Source of the DNA: a virus
Direction: 5' to 3' (one strand)
DNA: 63,484 nt
IMG/VR virus record: IMGVR_UViG_3300018875_000006
Location: 1 to 63,484 of that record
Shown: positions 56,466-63,484 of the stretch, piece after piece
Position numbering within the stretch: position 1 is the stretch's first letter
Layout: every line of letters begins with the position of its first letter
Translations under genes and position numbers: made by a program
The notes under the pieces: generated by a model
Databases searched by the model: none
Told to the model about the DNA's origin: nothing
The model's input: the letters and a program-made list of their open reading frames with translations, nothing else

Positions 56466-56767
56466 GCGGCGCCGTCCAGGGGCATCGGGCGGGCGCACGG
56501 CTCGCACAGCTGCTCGTCGGTGAACGGGCCGTCCTCGCCACGGCAGCGGCTGCAGCGGATTGGTTCGGCGGCAGCGCCGATGAGGATGCAGCCGCCCTGC
56601 CCCATCCGGTTGCCGACCCGGTAGGTGGCGGCGACGTTGTAGGGGTACGGGGCGTCACCGTCGGCGAGCAGGTACTGAAGGTTGCCCTCCAGGCTGTCGC
56701 CGCTGGCGACCCGGGCCCGGATGTCGTCGAGGAGACTGACGAGTTCTGTGCGACCCATGTTCTGCAT
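56462..56767 (-). CDS. Hypothetical protein with Cys ribbon (101 aa)
   Basis: ATG overlaps the nuclease start by ATGA. SLLDDIRARVASGDSLEGNL, QYLLADGDAPYPYNVAATYR, then IRCSRCRGEDGPFTDEQLCE and PCARP: CxxC...CxxC. A small factor next to the nuclease, unrecognised. Confidence 0.65.
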   Translation of the reverse strand: MQNMGRTELVSLLDDIRARVASGDSLEGNLQYLLADGDAPYPYNVAATYRVGNRMGQGGCILIGAAAEPIRCSRCRGEDGPFTDEQLCEPCARPMPLDGAA

Positions 56768-56798
56768 GTGAGGCTCCTGAGGGTGTGCGGGGTGGGGG

Positions 56799-56836
56799 CC
56801 GCCGCCCCGGGACGGGGAGGTTGCGGGGCGGCGGCC
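56799..56836. terminator. 11-bp GC hairpin after the clamp gene
   Basis: GCCGCCGCCCC / GGGGCGGCGGC with a 16-base loop, 56 bases after the DnaN stop. Attenuator or processing stem. Confidence 0.6.
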
Positions 56837-56891
56837 GGGGTGCCGCGGAGCGCTGGGGGTCGCTCAACGCGGCCGATGTGGGGGCTGCGGA

Positions 56892-58007
56892 TCAGGCGGC
56901 TGCAGCCTTGGCGGGGTCGCGGACGGGGGTGACGAGGTACTGGAAGGTGGGCTCGTCGATCGCCGCGTGGATGAGGGCGGGCTTGGCGTAGGTGGTGAGG
57001 TCGATCGCGACCTTGCCGTCGATGGGGGTCAGCCCGTCGAGGAGGAAGCGCGGATTAAACGCCACGTCGAAGGAGTCGGCACCTTCGAGCTGGCAGTCGA
57101 TGCGGGCTTTGCCGGTGGCTCGGGTGTTGCGTAGCGCCTGGACGGTCATGTGGTCGCTGGCCATGGACAGTTCGATCGCCTGGTGGCCTTCGAGGAGGAG
57201 CCCGATGCGGCGGAGTGCCTCCCGAAGTTCCTCAACGTCGCACGTGGCGGTCGCCGTGTAGTCCTTCGGGAAGGCCCGGTCGGCGTTGGGGAACTTGTCG
57301 ACGGGTAGCAGCCGGGAGACGGAGGTCCGGTTGCCGGCCTGCACGCCCGCCGAGCCGACAGTGAGCGCCAGGTCGACCGCTTCGGCCGCGCCCGCTGTCT
57401 TGGCGATGTCGACCAGGCCCTGCCCAGGGAGCAGGGCGGAGACGGCGTCCCCGCTCTGCTGCCACGGGATGTACTGCAGAGCGACCCGGTACCGGTCGGT
57501 GGCCATAACCTGCAGCCGGTCATCCATCGGTTGCAGGCGGATGCCGCCCAGTTCGGGCATGGCCTGCGTCTGATAGTCGACGGCCGGGGCGACGTTGGCG
57601 ACCGCGGTGGCGAACAGGTCGCCCGGGACGCTGCCGGACAGAGCCGGCATGGACGGCAGGCTCGGATAGCTGTGGACGTCGAGCGGGTTGAGGTGGAAGT
57701 CATTCTGCCCGGCGACCAGGTCGACGCCGCTGTCGCTGCTACTGATCTCCACCTGCGTCGGGGGCAGCGCGCTGAGGATGTCGGCGAAGATCCGGCCCGA
57801 CACTGCGGCCTTCCCGTCGTCGATGACGTTCGCGTCGACGGTGACGGACGCGGACACCTCGACGGAGCTGTAGGCGACGGTCAGTTGGTCGCCGTCCGCG
57901 GTGAGCAGTACAGCGAGGGCGGTCGGGTCGATGCCCTTCGTGGGGATGTGGCGGGCGATCCAGCGGGCGGCGTCCGCCAGCTCCGCCTGCTCGATTTGAA
58001 GCTTCAC
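56892..58007 (-). CDS. dnaN: DNA polymerase III beta-clamp homologue
   Basis: 371 residues, close to the normal clamp length of about 370. Domain marks: KLQIEQAELADAARWIARHI, VSASVTVDANVIDDGKAAVS, FATAVANVAPAVDYQTQAMP with ELGGIRLQPMDDRLQVMATD (the TDxxR centre as TDRYR), RLLPVDKFPNADRAFPKDYT, then FNPRFLLDGLTPIDGKVAID and the end PTFQYLVTPVRD. A phage-specific clamp would hold host or phage polymerase on DNA. Coupled to the PAPS-reductase-like gene at 58004 by overlap. Confidence 0.93.
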   Translation of the reverse strand: MKLQIEQAELADAARWIARHIPTKGIDPTALAVLLTADGDQLTVAYSSVEVSASVTVDANVIDDGKAAVSGRIFADILSALPPTQVEISSSDSGVDLVAGQNDFHLNPLDVHSYPSLPSMPALSGSVPGDLFATAVANVAPAVDYQTQAMPELGGIRLQPMDDRLQVMATDRYRVALQYIPWQQSGDAVSALLPGQGLVDIAKTAGAAEAVDLALTVGSAGVQAGNRTSVSRLLPVDKFPNADRAFPKDYTATATCDVEELREALRRIGLLLEGHQAIELSMASDHMTVQALRNTRATGKARIDCQLEGADSFDVAFNPRFLLDGLTPIDGKVAIDLTTYAKPALIHAAIDEPTFQYLVTPVRDPAKAAAA

Positions 58008-59203
58008 GACGCCTCCGCAAGGGCTCGCAGACTGCGGTGCTGTTCTTCGGTGATCAGGCCCTTAGCGAGCCACTCGTCATCCAGGGAGCCCTGGATGAGG
58101 CCGCCGCCGACACACTTCGCGCACGCCGGGGCGGGCACGATCTCCTCAGGCCCGGCGGGCTGCGGATTGAAGTCGGACGGCGGGGGTGTCCCCCATTTCC
58201 ATGCGGCGATGCCGGCCTCGCGGACGATCCGCTGCTCTTCCCGGATCCGCTCGGCGACCTGCGGGTAGAAGAACCCGATCTCATCGAGCTCGTTGGGCTT
58301 GGCGTAGCAGCCGCAGGTGCAGTCGCCGGACATGTGCAGGTTGGCGGTGACTTCGTTCAGCGGCAGCGCCTGCTCGAAGCACATGCGGTGAATCTCGTGC
58401 TTGTGGACCTTGTGGCAGCGCCAGCGGGCCCGGTACTCACGCATGTGGGCGTTGGTCCAGTGGACGAGTGCCGACACCCAGACGATCGCCCGCTTCTGGT
58501 CGATCTCCTCGGCGTTCTTGAAGCGCTTGTCGGACTCGTCCCACCTCATGCCGGCGATGTACAGCACCTTCTTGCGGGTGCCTTCGGTGCCGACGTACTG
58601 CTTGCGCAGCGCCTGCAGCGGCTGGTCCTTGAGTCGCATGTACATCACGTTGTGCGGCTGGCCGTTGCCCCCCGGGCCGGGGAAGCCGCGCCAGACAGGG
58701 CGGCCCACGTTCGGCGGCCGCGTCGACCGCACGTTGCCGAGGACCAGGTCCAGATAGGTGACCTTGGGGTGGAGCTCCAGCAGCTTGGTGCTCCACATCG
58801 CGGCGACCTCGCGGACGTGCTGCGTTGTCTGGGGGATGGCGATGCCGGTGTTGACGTGCACCATGCCCTTGAAGTGGTGCCGGAAGAGAGGCCGGTCGGC
58901 GAGGTAGCGGCGCAACATGTGCTGCAAGATCACCGAGTCGTTGCCGCCCGAGTACAGGCCGAACATCCCGGCAAGCTCTCGCGGGCCGTGGTTCTGCACC
59001 CGCCCCTTCTCGCTGACCGTGATCGCGTCGCCGGTCGAGTACTTCACGATGGCCTGGTCGAGGAGCTCGAACGTTCGCTGCTCGGCCTCCTCCAACGTGC
59101 GGGCCTTCCACGCCTCGTCGCCCGAGGCCTTCGGCGGCTTTTTCTCGACGCCATCCGGCATGCCGGGCAGCATCTCCCCGCCGTCACGGGCGCGGGACCT
59201 CAC
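58004..59203 (-). CDS. PAPS reductase-like / PP-loop protein
   Basis: 399 residues from GTG 59203, overlapping the previous stop (GTGA). The PP-loop is FGLYSGGNDSVILQHMLRRY; then HFKGMVHVNTGIAIPQTTQH, YIAGMRWDESDKRFKNAEEI, and a Cys/His cluster RMCFEQALPLNEVTANLHMS with DCTCGCYAKPNELDEIG, and late PACAKCVGGGL. Members activate substrates with ATP and handle sulfur; DndC of phosphorothioate systems is a relative. SGGNDS rather than SGGKDS is a variant seen in phage members. Substrate unknown. Confidence 0.85.
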   Translation of the reverse strand: MRSRARDGGEMLPGMPDGVEKKPPKASGDEAWKARTLEEAEQRTFELLDQAIVKYSTGDAITVSEKGRVQNHGPRELAGMFGLYSGGNDSVILQHMLRRYLADRPLFRHHFKGMVHVNTGIAIPQTTQHVREVAAMWSTKLLELHPKVTYLDLVLGNVRSTRPPNVGRPVWRGFPGPGGNGQPHNVMYMRLKDQPLQALRKQYVGTEGTRKKVLYIAGMRWDESDKRFKNAEEIDQKRAIVWVSALVHWTNAHMREYRARWRCHKVHKHEIHRMCFEQALPLNEVTANLHMSGDCTCGCYAKPNELDEIGFFYPQVAERIREEQRIVREAGIAAWKWGTPPPSDFNPQPAGPEEIVPAPACAKCVGGGLIQGSLDDEWLAKGLITEEQHRSLRALAEAS

Positions 59204-59388
59204 TGGTCGTCTCCGCCCTGCTCGAACGGAAGCTCCTCGCGCTGCTGCGGGAGGAAGGCCGGTGGAGCGGTGAACGGGCTGCGCCCAGGCGCAAAGCCGA
59301 GGCATTCCTGGCAGGCCGGTCGGGGCTCCGTCTCCGGCGGCGGGGTGATGGCGTCGAGCGGGAACAGAGACAGCTGCTTGGCCTTCAT
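59200..59388 (-). CDS. Small Cys-containing protein (62 aa)
   Basis: ATG with AGGAAGAAG upstream. KAKQLSLFPLDAITPPPETE, RPACQECLGFAPGRSPFTAP, then LPQQREELPFEQGGDDQ. The KQLSLFP start is a beta-clamp binding-like motif (QLSLF), which may be meaningful beside a DnaN gene. Coupled to the PP-loop gene. Confidence 0.6.
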   Translation of the reverse strand: MKAKQLSLFPLDAITPPPETEPRPACQECLGFAPGRSPFTAPPAFLPQQREELPFEQGGDDQ

Positions 59389-59497
59389 GTCTTCTTCCTT
59401 CTGGGATGCTGGTGGTGGGCCCCCGCCCGCTGGACCCGGGTGGGGTTCTTTCTTGGGCGCCGCCCCGCCGACCGGTGACATCCGGCAGGGCGGCGGG

Positions 59498-59680
59498 TCA
59501 GAGGGCGTCGCCGCAGAGGTCGTCGTCGATGTCGACGAGGCCGGCCTGGACGGACGCAACCAGGTCCGGGTCGGTGATCCAGGCGGGCACGCGGCGCGGG
59601 GTGATACCGAGACCGGACAGCAGGCCCGGCACTATCACCGGATCCGCGGCGACCGGAGTCGACGGCAAGTCGAGGATCAT
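59498..59680 (-). CDS. Hypothetical protein (60 aa)
   Basis: ATG with ATGA overlap. ILDLPSTPVAADPVIVPGLL, GLGITPRRVPAWITDPDLVA, SVQAGLVDIDDDLCGDAL. No family seen. A hairpin (about 59459-59497) follows it. Confidence 0.5.
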   Translation of the reverse strand: MILDLPSTPVAADPVIVPGLLSGLGITPRRVPAWITDPDLVASVQAGLVDIDDDLCGDAL

Positions 59681-60366
59681 GAGGTCGACTCCGCAGCTCG
59701 TGCGGGCAAGCACTTCAGCGCCTCGTCGATCGCGCTCCGCTTGGCCTCGTCGTCGTGCATCGGCCTGTTCCAGCCGCAGTTGGTGCACCAGAACTCGGCC
59801 GGTTCCGGCTTCGACTGGAAGTCGCGACACAGCGGACGCGGGTTGTTCGGCACGTTGCGTGCGGCGCTGGCCTCGGGGCTGGTGTCCGTCGCGCGGAAGG
59901 GGTCGATGTGGCTGAGGGCGATACAGGCGCTGTGCCCGTCGACCCAGACGACGCTGGTGTGGCCTCCCAGCACGGTGGCCTTGCTGCGCGTCCGGGTGAC
60001 GAGACGGGTGGCGTTGCGGTCATCCTCCGGGCGGCAGCCGGGGTAGGCGAGCACCGGGGTGCCCACCGGGTAGCGGGCGTTGAACTCGTCGACGCGGCGC
60101 TGCAGCTCGGCCTGCTCGGCTTCCTTCTTGGCCTGCTCGGCTTCCTTCTTGGCCCGGTAGTCAGCCTCGACCTTCTCCCGGTGCGCCCGGATCAGGGCGC
60201 GGGCCTCGTCGTCGGTGACCCCGGCCTCGCGCAGCGGCTGGCACGGCCACGCGATCGGGTCGTCGAAGCTGTCCTCGTCGTCGGGCGTGCAGTGCAGGCA
60301 GTAGAACCCGCCGAAGATCAGCTCGTCCCAGTCGTGCAGCTTCAGGAGCTCGGCGCGGTCGCTCAT
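59677..60366 (-). CDS. Hypothetical protein (229 aa) with helical middle
   Basis: From ATG 60366. LLKLHDWDELIFGGFYCLHC, then EALIR-type helices with KVEADYRAKKEAEQAKKEAE, VGTPVLAYPGCRPEDDRNAT, VTRTRSKATVLGGHTSVVWV, and FWCTNCGWNRPMHDDEA near the end. N- and C-terminal CxxC pairs suggest zinc binding. Not recognised. Confidence 0.65.
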   Translation of the reverse strand: MSDRAELLKLHDWDELIFGGFYCLHCTPDDEDSFDDPIAWPCQPLREAGVTDDEARALIRAHREKVEADYRAKKEAEQAKKEAEQAELQRRVDEFNARYPVGTPVLAYPGCRPEDDRNATRLVTRTRSKATVLGGHTSVVWVDGHSACIALSHIDPFRATDTSPEASAARNVPNNPRPLCRDFQSKPEPAEFWCTNCGWNRPMHDDEAKRSAIDEALKCLPARAAESTS

Positions 60367-61094
60367 GCCGCCACCTCCGCCTGCTTGCGGGCGGCGTCGT
60401 ATTGGGCGATGGCCCACACGGCGGCGTGGCACTGGTAGACGAAGTGGTAGTTCAGCTTGTCGAGGTTCCAGTCGCCGACGTCGGAGAAGGCGAAGCCGCC
60501 GGTCTCGCGGACCTTGACCTTGTGGTCACCTGCCGGACGGTGCCGGTAGAACTCCCAGGTGACCGCTTCGTCGTAGGAGTCGTGGTCCTTGAAGGCGCCG
60601 CAGGTGCACTCGGCGCGGTAGGTGACGCCGTGCTCGAAGTCGTAGACCATCTGCATGGCCCAGTCCCGCGAGTGCAGTCGGTCGCTTCCCAGGATCTGTT
60701 CACGGACTGCAGCGCGCAGACCGCGCGGGGCGCCTTCCTTGACCGCGTCCGCGACCTCGTCCTTGATCTGAGCGATCAGACGGTCCCGGTCGTACTCGCG
60801 GACGCTGTCGGCGCCGTTGACGAGCTTCGATGCCCACCGGTCCGGCTCGACCCGGATCCCGCGCAGCCAGTCGAACATGTCCTCGCTGTCCGGGCCGAAG
60901 CGCTCGAAGTGGAACGAACCGTGCGAGCCGGCCACCAGCAGGTTGTACGGCCAGGTCACCAGGATGATCCGCGACCAGCCCTTCAGGGCCGTGAACTCGA
61001 CGTGCCGGTACAGGCCGTCCTCGCGGAGTTCGGTCAGCTTGCCGTCCTTCAGATCGCGGGCGACATGGGCGGCGATCTCGGCGTAGTCGGTCAT
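60363..61094 (-). CDS. Hypothetical protein (243 aa)
   Basis: From ATG 61094, ATGA overlaps at both ends. DYAEIAAHVARDLKDGKLTE, LVTWPYNLLVAGSHGSFHFE, DRDRLIAQIKDEVADAVKEG, then MQMVYDFEHGVTYRAECTCG and GDHKVKVRETGGFAFSDVGD. A large, well-conserved-looking family of actinophages with no known role (recollection). Confidence 0.65.
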   Translation of the reverse strand: MTDYAEIAAHVARDLKDGKLTELREDGLYRHVEFTALKGWSRIILVTWPYNLLVAGSHGSFHFERFGPDSEDMFDWLRGIRVEPDRWASKLVNGADSVREYDRDRLIAQIKDEVADAVKEGAPRGLRAAVREQILGSDRLHSRDWAMQMVYDFEHGVTYRAECTCGAFKDHDSYDEAVTWEFYRHRPAGDHKVKVRETGGFAFSDVGDWNLDKLNYHFVYQCHAAVWAIAQYDAARKQAEVAA

Positions 61095-61327
61095 CGGGTC
61101 GCCTTCCTGGCGCGTCGGTTGTCGGCTTCGCGGGCGGCGACCCACTCGGCGAACCCCGGGTAGTCGGCGTCGGTGGCCAGCGGGGCCGTGGGGTGCAGCA
61201 GCTTCACGTCGAGCCGGTAGACCAGCTGGTCCTTCGGGTCGGTCGCCTTCGCGGCGGCGGCCAGGAAGCAGGCCTCGGTCTCAACCTCGGCCAGCGGCAC
61301 GTCGAGGGCGTCGATACGGCGCGTCAT
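61091..61327 (-). CDS. Hypothetical protein (78 aa)
   Basis: ATGA overlaps on both sides. RRIDALDVPLAEVETEACFL, AAAAKATDPKDQLVYRLDVK, DADYPGFAEWVAAREADNRR. Unrecognised; a helical C-terminus with basic end. Confidence 0.55.
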   Translation of the reverse strand: MTRRIDALDVPLAEVETEACFLAAAAKATDPKDQLVYRLDVKLLHPTAPLATDADYPGFAEWVAAREADNRRARKATR

Positions 61328-61680
61328 CGGGAGCCTCCGCCCGAGCAGGTGCAGCGGGTCGTCATTCCGGAGACGTAGGCGCAGAGCTCTGCGTGGCCAC
61401 CACGGGGCGGGAACGGCTCCTCGGTGCGGGCGGCGTACACGGCCTCGCGGTGGTCGTCCATCGCGGCGTTGCGGCTACCTGCCGCCTTCGAGGAGTGGCT
61501 GATCACGTAGCCGCCGAGGAAGAACCCGGCGTGCCGCTTGTCGGAGCTCTCGTCGAAGATGACGGTGTCGTAGTAGCCGCCGCCGATACGGATGGTAGAT
61601 ACGAGCAGGTTCTTGGTGTCCGTTACGACCGGTGTCTGCCGGACGATGTCCGGGAGGGTTCGTGAGATGCTGGGAGTCAC
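61324..61680 (-). CDS. Hypothetical protein (118 aa)
   Basis: GTG start. The sequence TKNLLVSTIRIGGGYYDTVI, FDESSDKRHAGFFLGGYVIS, NAAMDDHREAVYAARTEEPF, ELCAYVSGMTTRCTCSGGG has a beta-rich centre and a late Cys cluster. Not recognised. Confidence 0.6.
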   Translation of the reverse strand: MTPSISRTLPDIVRQTPVVTDTKNLLVSTIRIGGGYYDTVIFDESSDKRHAGFFLGGYVISHSSKAAGSRNAAMDDHREAVYAARTEEPFPPRGGHAELCAYVSGMTTRCTCSGGGSR

Positions 61681-61767
61681 GCGACTCCCTCCTTTCGCTC
61701 TGGTAGGGGGTTGTTCGCGTCGAGGTCGCCCGGACTTGGCCGTTGGGGCGGCCTCTTTGCATGCCGC

Positions 61768-62037
61768 TCAGGCAGCGGCGCGGGCCGGGCGGCGGCGGGC
61801 GGTTCGCGGGAGGGCGACGAGTCGGGTGGCCTCGTGGTAGGCGTCCAGGTCGGCGCGGGAGACGCGGATCGTGCCGCCCTTCGCGCTCTGACTGCACGGG
61901 AGCAGGCCGGCCTCGATGTAGCGGCGGACCGTGGGGACGCTGCAGTCCAGGATCCAGGCCACCTCGCGGATGTTGAAGAAGGGGGCGTTGAGGTCCCGGG
62001 GCTTAGTGGGGGTCCGCGGGGAATGCTTGGTGGGCAC
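61768..62037 (-). CDS. xis: Excisionase (HTH_17/AlpA-type)
   Basis: 89 residues, GTG start. FFNIREVAWILDCSVPTVRR, YIEAGLLPCSQSAKGGTIRV, SRADLDAYHEATRLVALPRT complete the MerR-like winged helix of excisionases. Basic C-terminus. Best candidate for Xis; it is expressed from the early promoter, while int is on the other side of the switch. It directly follows the XRE gene at 62039. Confidence 0.78.
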   Translation of the reverse strand: MPTKHSPRTPTKPRDLNAPFFNIREVAWILDCSVPTVRRYIEAGLLPCSQSAKGGTIRVSRADLDAYHEATRLVALPRTARRRPARAAA

Positions 62038-62038
62038 G

Positions 62039-62284
62039 TCACTTCCTTTCTGGCGGGTGGGCGTGGGGGGCGAGGAGTTCGTCGTCGGTCGCGTCCAGGG
62101 CGGCTCTGAGCCGTATGTACGGCTTGGGGCTCATGTGTCTGCGGGTGCCGCGTTCGAGCTTTCGCAGGTAGTTCGCGGTGATGCCGACGAGGTCGGCGAG
62201 CTGATTGACTTCCATCCCCGCTTGCATGCGCTTGGTGCAGATAGCCGTCCCGTCCACCTCGAAGGTGGTTGGGGTTTGTGCCAT
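62039..62284 (-). CDS. XRE regulator (Cro-like) at the early promoter
   Basis: 81 residues. DGTAICTKRMQAGMEVNQLA, DLVGITANYLRKLERGTRRH, MSPKPYIRLRAALDATDDEL: HTH and little else. It is the first gene of the leftward early operon and diverges from the repressor at 62462, so a lambda Cro role is a fair guess. Confidence 0.75.
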   Translation of the reverse strand: MAQTPTTFEVDGTAICTKRMQAGMEVNQLADLVGITANYLRKLERGTRRHMSPKPYIRLRAALDATDDELLAPHAHPPERK

Positions 62285-62461
62285 GCCAAGAAGTTACCTA
62301 TACATGCCCACCCTGTCTACCCACAGGCGCTGATTAGATGCCCATCTGTACTCAGGTGATACCTCTAGATGCGCGTTGACCTGCGCGAACGTGGGGTCAA
62401 GATTGGGCCTAAGTGCCTCCCAGTCCTGGCTGGTCCCCGCCAGTCCTGCCAAGATGAGCCC
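62285..62461. promoter_or_regulatory. Divergent control region with TANATGCSCR repeats
   Basis: TACATGCCCA (62301-62310), TAGATGCCCA (62335-62344) and TAGATGCGCG (62366-62375) with starts 34 and 31 bp apart; ACCTATACATGC and ACCTCTAGATGC extend two of them. AGATGCCCATCT (62336-62347) is a small palindrome. About 3 helical turns separate the sites, as in tandem operators. Confidence 0.6.
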
Positions 62462-62896
62462 ATGCCACCCACCCACGAACGTGACTACGCGCGGCTGGCA
62501 GCCATCGCCAGGCGTCGCCGGGCCGAACTGGGGCTCGCGTTGAATGACGCGAACGCCAAAGCGGCCGGCATGTCCAACCGCACCTGGCAGCGCGTCGAGA
62601 AGGGTCTCCCTATCCGCGAGACCAACTACGTGAAGATCGACGGAGCGCTGCAGTGGGCACCGGGGAGTTCCCTGCAGGTGCTCGAAGGCGGCGAACCGGT
62701 ACCGGTGAGCGACATGGCGGACGCCGACGCCGCCAGTGTCCAGAAGTCACCGGTGCCGCAAGAGGTCATCGACGAGGAGGTCCGTGATGTCGTACAGCTG
62801 GCACTGATCGCTACGGCGAAGGGGACGACAGCCGAGGAGATCCGTGAGATCAGCGATCGGGTCGTGCGCGACCTGCGGGAACGGGGCCTGGTCTGA
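62462..62896 (+). CDS. XRE repressor, paralogue of 43141-43563
   Basis: 144 residues from ATG 62462; ATG 62369 is in frame but would read through the operator region. LAAIARRRRAELGLALNDAN, KAAGMSNRTWQRVEKGLPIR, then TNYVKIDGALQWAPGSSLQV. C-terminal EEIREISDRVVRDLRERGLV. The pieces line up along the whole length with the 43 kb repressor. Candidate immunity repressor facing the Cro-like gene and early operon. Confidence 0.8.
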   Translation: MPPTHERDYARLAAIARRRRAELGLALNDANAKAAGMSNRTWQRVEKGLPIRETNYVKIDGALQWAPGSSLQVLEGGEPVPVSDMADADAASVQKSPVPQEVIDEEVRDVVQLALIATAKGTTAEEIREISDRVVRDLRERGLV

Positions 62897-63056
62897 CCGA
62901 AGTTCACTCGATCGGCGTACAACCTTCCGGCCGTTACCATTCCGTTACTTACTTTCCGTGCATCACTCAGTCCTAAGTAGTCCCATCAGCAACAAAACGT
63001 GGCACAGTCGTGACACGCCCTTGGAGGCTTCCCTTCCGAAGACATAAGGGGGAGCC

Positions 63057-63260
63057 ATGCAGCAAAAGGACGCGCTCATAGTCGACTACGGGCCAGCCTT
63101 CGACGGGGCGGCAGCCCGTACCGATGGAGGGATCGTCTGCGTGGTTCCGATCCAGATCCGCAACAAGCCTGAAGCTCAGGCGTCGATGCGGGAGATGGTG
63201 AGGGACCTTGGTGGTGAGTGTGGTCACTGCCCGCACTGTCCCCTGGGGCAGGCGAGCTGA
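63057..63260 (+). CDS. Small protein upstream of int (67 aa)
   Basis: ATG with AAGGGGGAG upstream. QQKDALIVDYGPAFDGAAAR, GGIVCVVPIQIRNKPEAQAS, DLGGECGHCPHCPLGQA with a CxxCxxC ending. Located 74 bases before int and in the same direction, so possibly co-expressed with it. Confidence 0.6.
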   Translation: MQQKDALIVDYGPAFDGAAARTDGGIVCVVPIQIRNKPEAQASMREMVRDLGGECGHCPHCPLGQAS

Positions 63261-63334
63261 GATCATGACGACGCGGAGGCACGGCGGGAAGGGGTACCCG
63301 CCGGCCCCCGCGCCACCAGCACCAAGGGGGCAAC

Positions 63335-63484
63335 ATGGCCAGACGCGCGAGGGACGTCTACACCGAATGGCGCGGCGGCACCTGCCGCGTGAAGTGGTGG
63401 ACGGGCGAGTACCACGACGACGGCCGTAAGCGCTTCGAGTCCAAAGGCGGCTTCACCGACGAGGACGAAGCCTACGACTTTACG
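63335..63484 (+). CDS. int: Tyrosine integrase, 5' part (continues at position 1)
   Basis: ATG 63335 with AAGGGGG just upstream. The first 19 bases (63335-63353) are unique and read MARRARD; from 63354 the sequence repeats positions 1-126 in the same frame, so the gene continues at position 1. The last five bases (63480-63484) do not match 127-131 and look like an end artefact. Full length is 429 residues. Confidence 0.9.
   Translation, partial: MARRARDVYTEWRGGTCRVKWWTGEYHDDGRKRFESKGGFTDEDEAYDFT
63354..63479. repeat. Terminal redundancy, right copy
   Basis: Identical to 1-126. The next base differs (T here, A at 127). Confidence 0.9.

Noticed and set aside
58037-60046. 669-codon + strand open frame
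   Set aside because: Opposite the PP-loop gene and neighbours; no recognisable domain, no RBS.
63208-63429. Open frame of 73 codons overlapping the int start
   Set aside because: No RBS, Pro/Arg composition, and it conflicts with the well-supported int start at 63335.

Overview
This window looks like the complete genome of a temperate, siphovirus-like actinophage, about 63.4 kb and high in GC, with Streptomyces as the probable host. The reasons are the tail-module gene order, the codon and GC use, frequent GTG and TTG starts, a phiC31 gp3-like protein, and transfer (Tra/Spd) proteins of the type found on streptomycete plasmids. The first 126 bases recur at the right end (63354-63479), inside the integrase gene. 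The sequence is therefore a circular molecule opened within int: the integrase starts at 63335 and finishes at 1271.

Layout. (1) 1-6.2 kb, mostly + strand: the 3' part of the tyrosine integrase; a 640-base non-coding attP candidate with arm-like repeats; small XRE and GntR regulators; two tiny cysteine-rich genes on the opposite strand; an Aca2/YdiL-like regulator followed by three hairpins that resemble type I-E CRISPR repeats; a second tyrosine recombinase; and two coupled small genes. (2) 6.2-32.3 kb, all - strand and read right to left: the late operon. It runs from small genes, tail-fibre-like proteins and a methyltransferase through HNH nucleases, terminase, portal, head protein, scaffold, capsid, a capsid-coupled glycosyltransferase, connectors, tail tube, frameshifted tail chaperones, tape measure and tail-tip proteins to a lysis cassette (amidase, holin, membrane coiled-coil protein, collagen-like protein). 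(3) 32.3-41.5 kb, - strand: an accessory region resembling a Streptomyces conjugative plasmid or AICE. It holds a TraB/FtsK-like translocase, a DUF2637/Spd-like membrane protein, many tiny genes, and directly beside tra a cluster of six GACCGGGT-type octamers that looks like a clt transfer locus. (4) 41.7-45.2 kb: a ribbon-helix-helix protein, an HTH-Nudix/Nudix pair, then a divergent repressor and KilAC antirepressor. (5) 45.3-62.3 kb, - strand: a long early operon, largely coupled by ATGA/GTGA overlaps. It carries an excisionase, a PAPS-reductase-like protein, a DNA sliding clamp, a PD-(D/E)XK nuclease, the gp3-like protein, cytosine and adenine methylases, and a lambda O/P-like set (initiator with internal iterons, loader, DnaB helicase). 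(6) 62.0-63.5 kb: a second immunity-like switch (an XRE gene diverging from a paralogue of the 43 kb repressor), a small ORF and the integrase start.

The early operon would supply replication and DNA modification, and the late operon the virion and lysis. Two divergent switches probably control lysogeny. The strongest candidates for new biology are the conjugation-like module with its octamer cluster inside a phage, and the Aca2-like gene beside CRISPR-repeat mimics. All calls come from reading the sequence; no database search was run.
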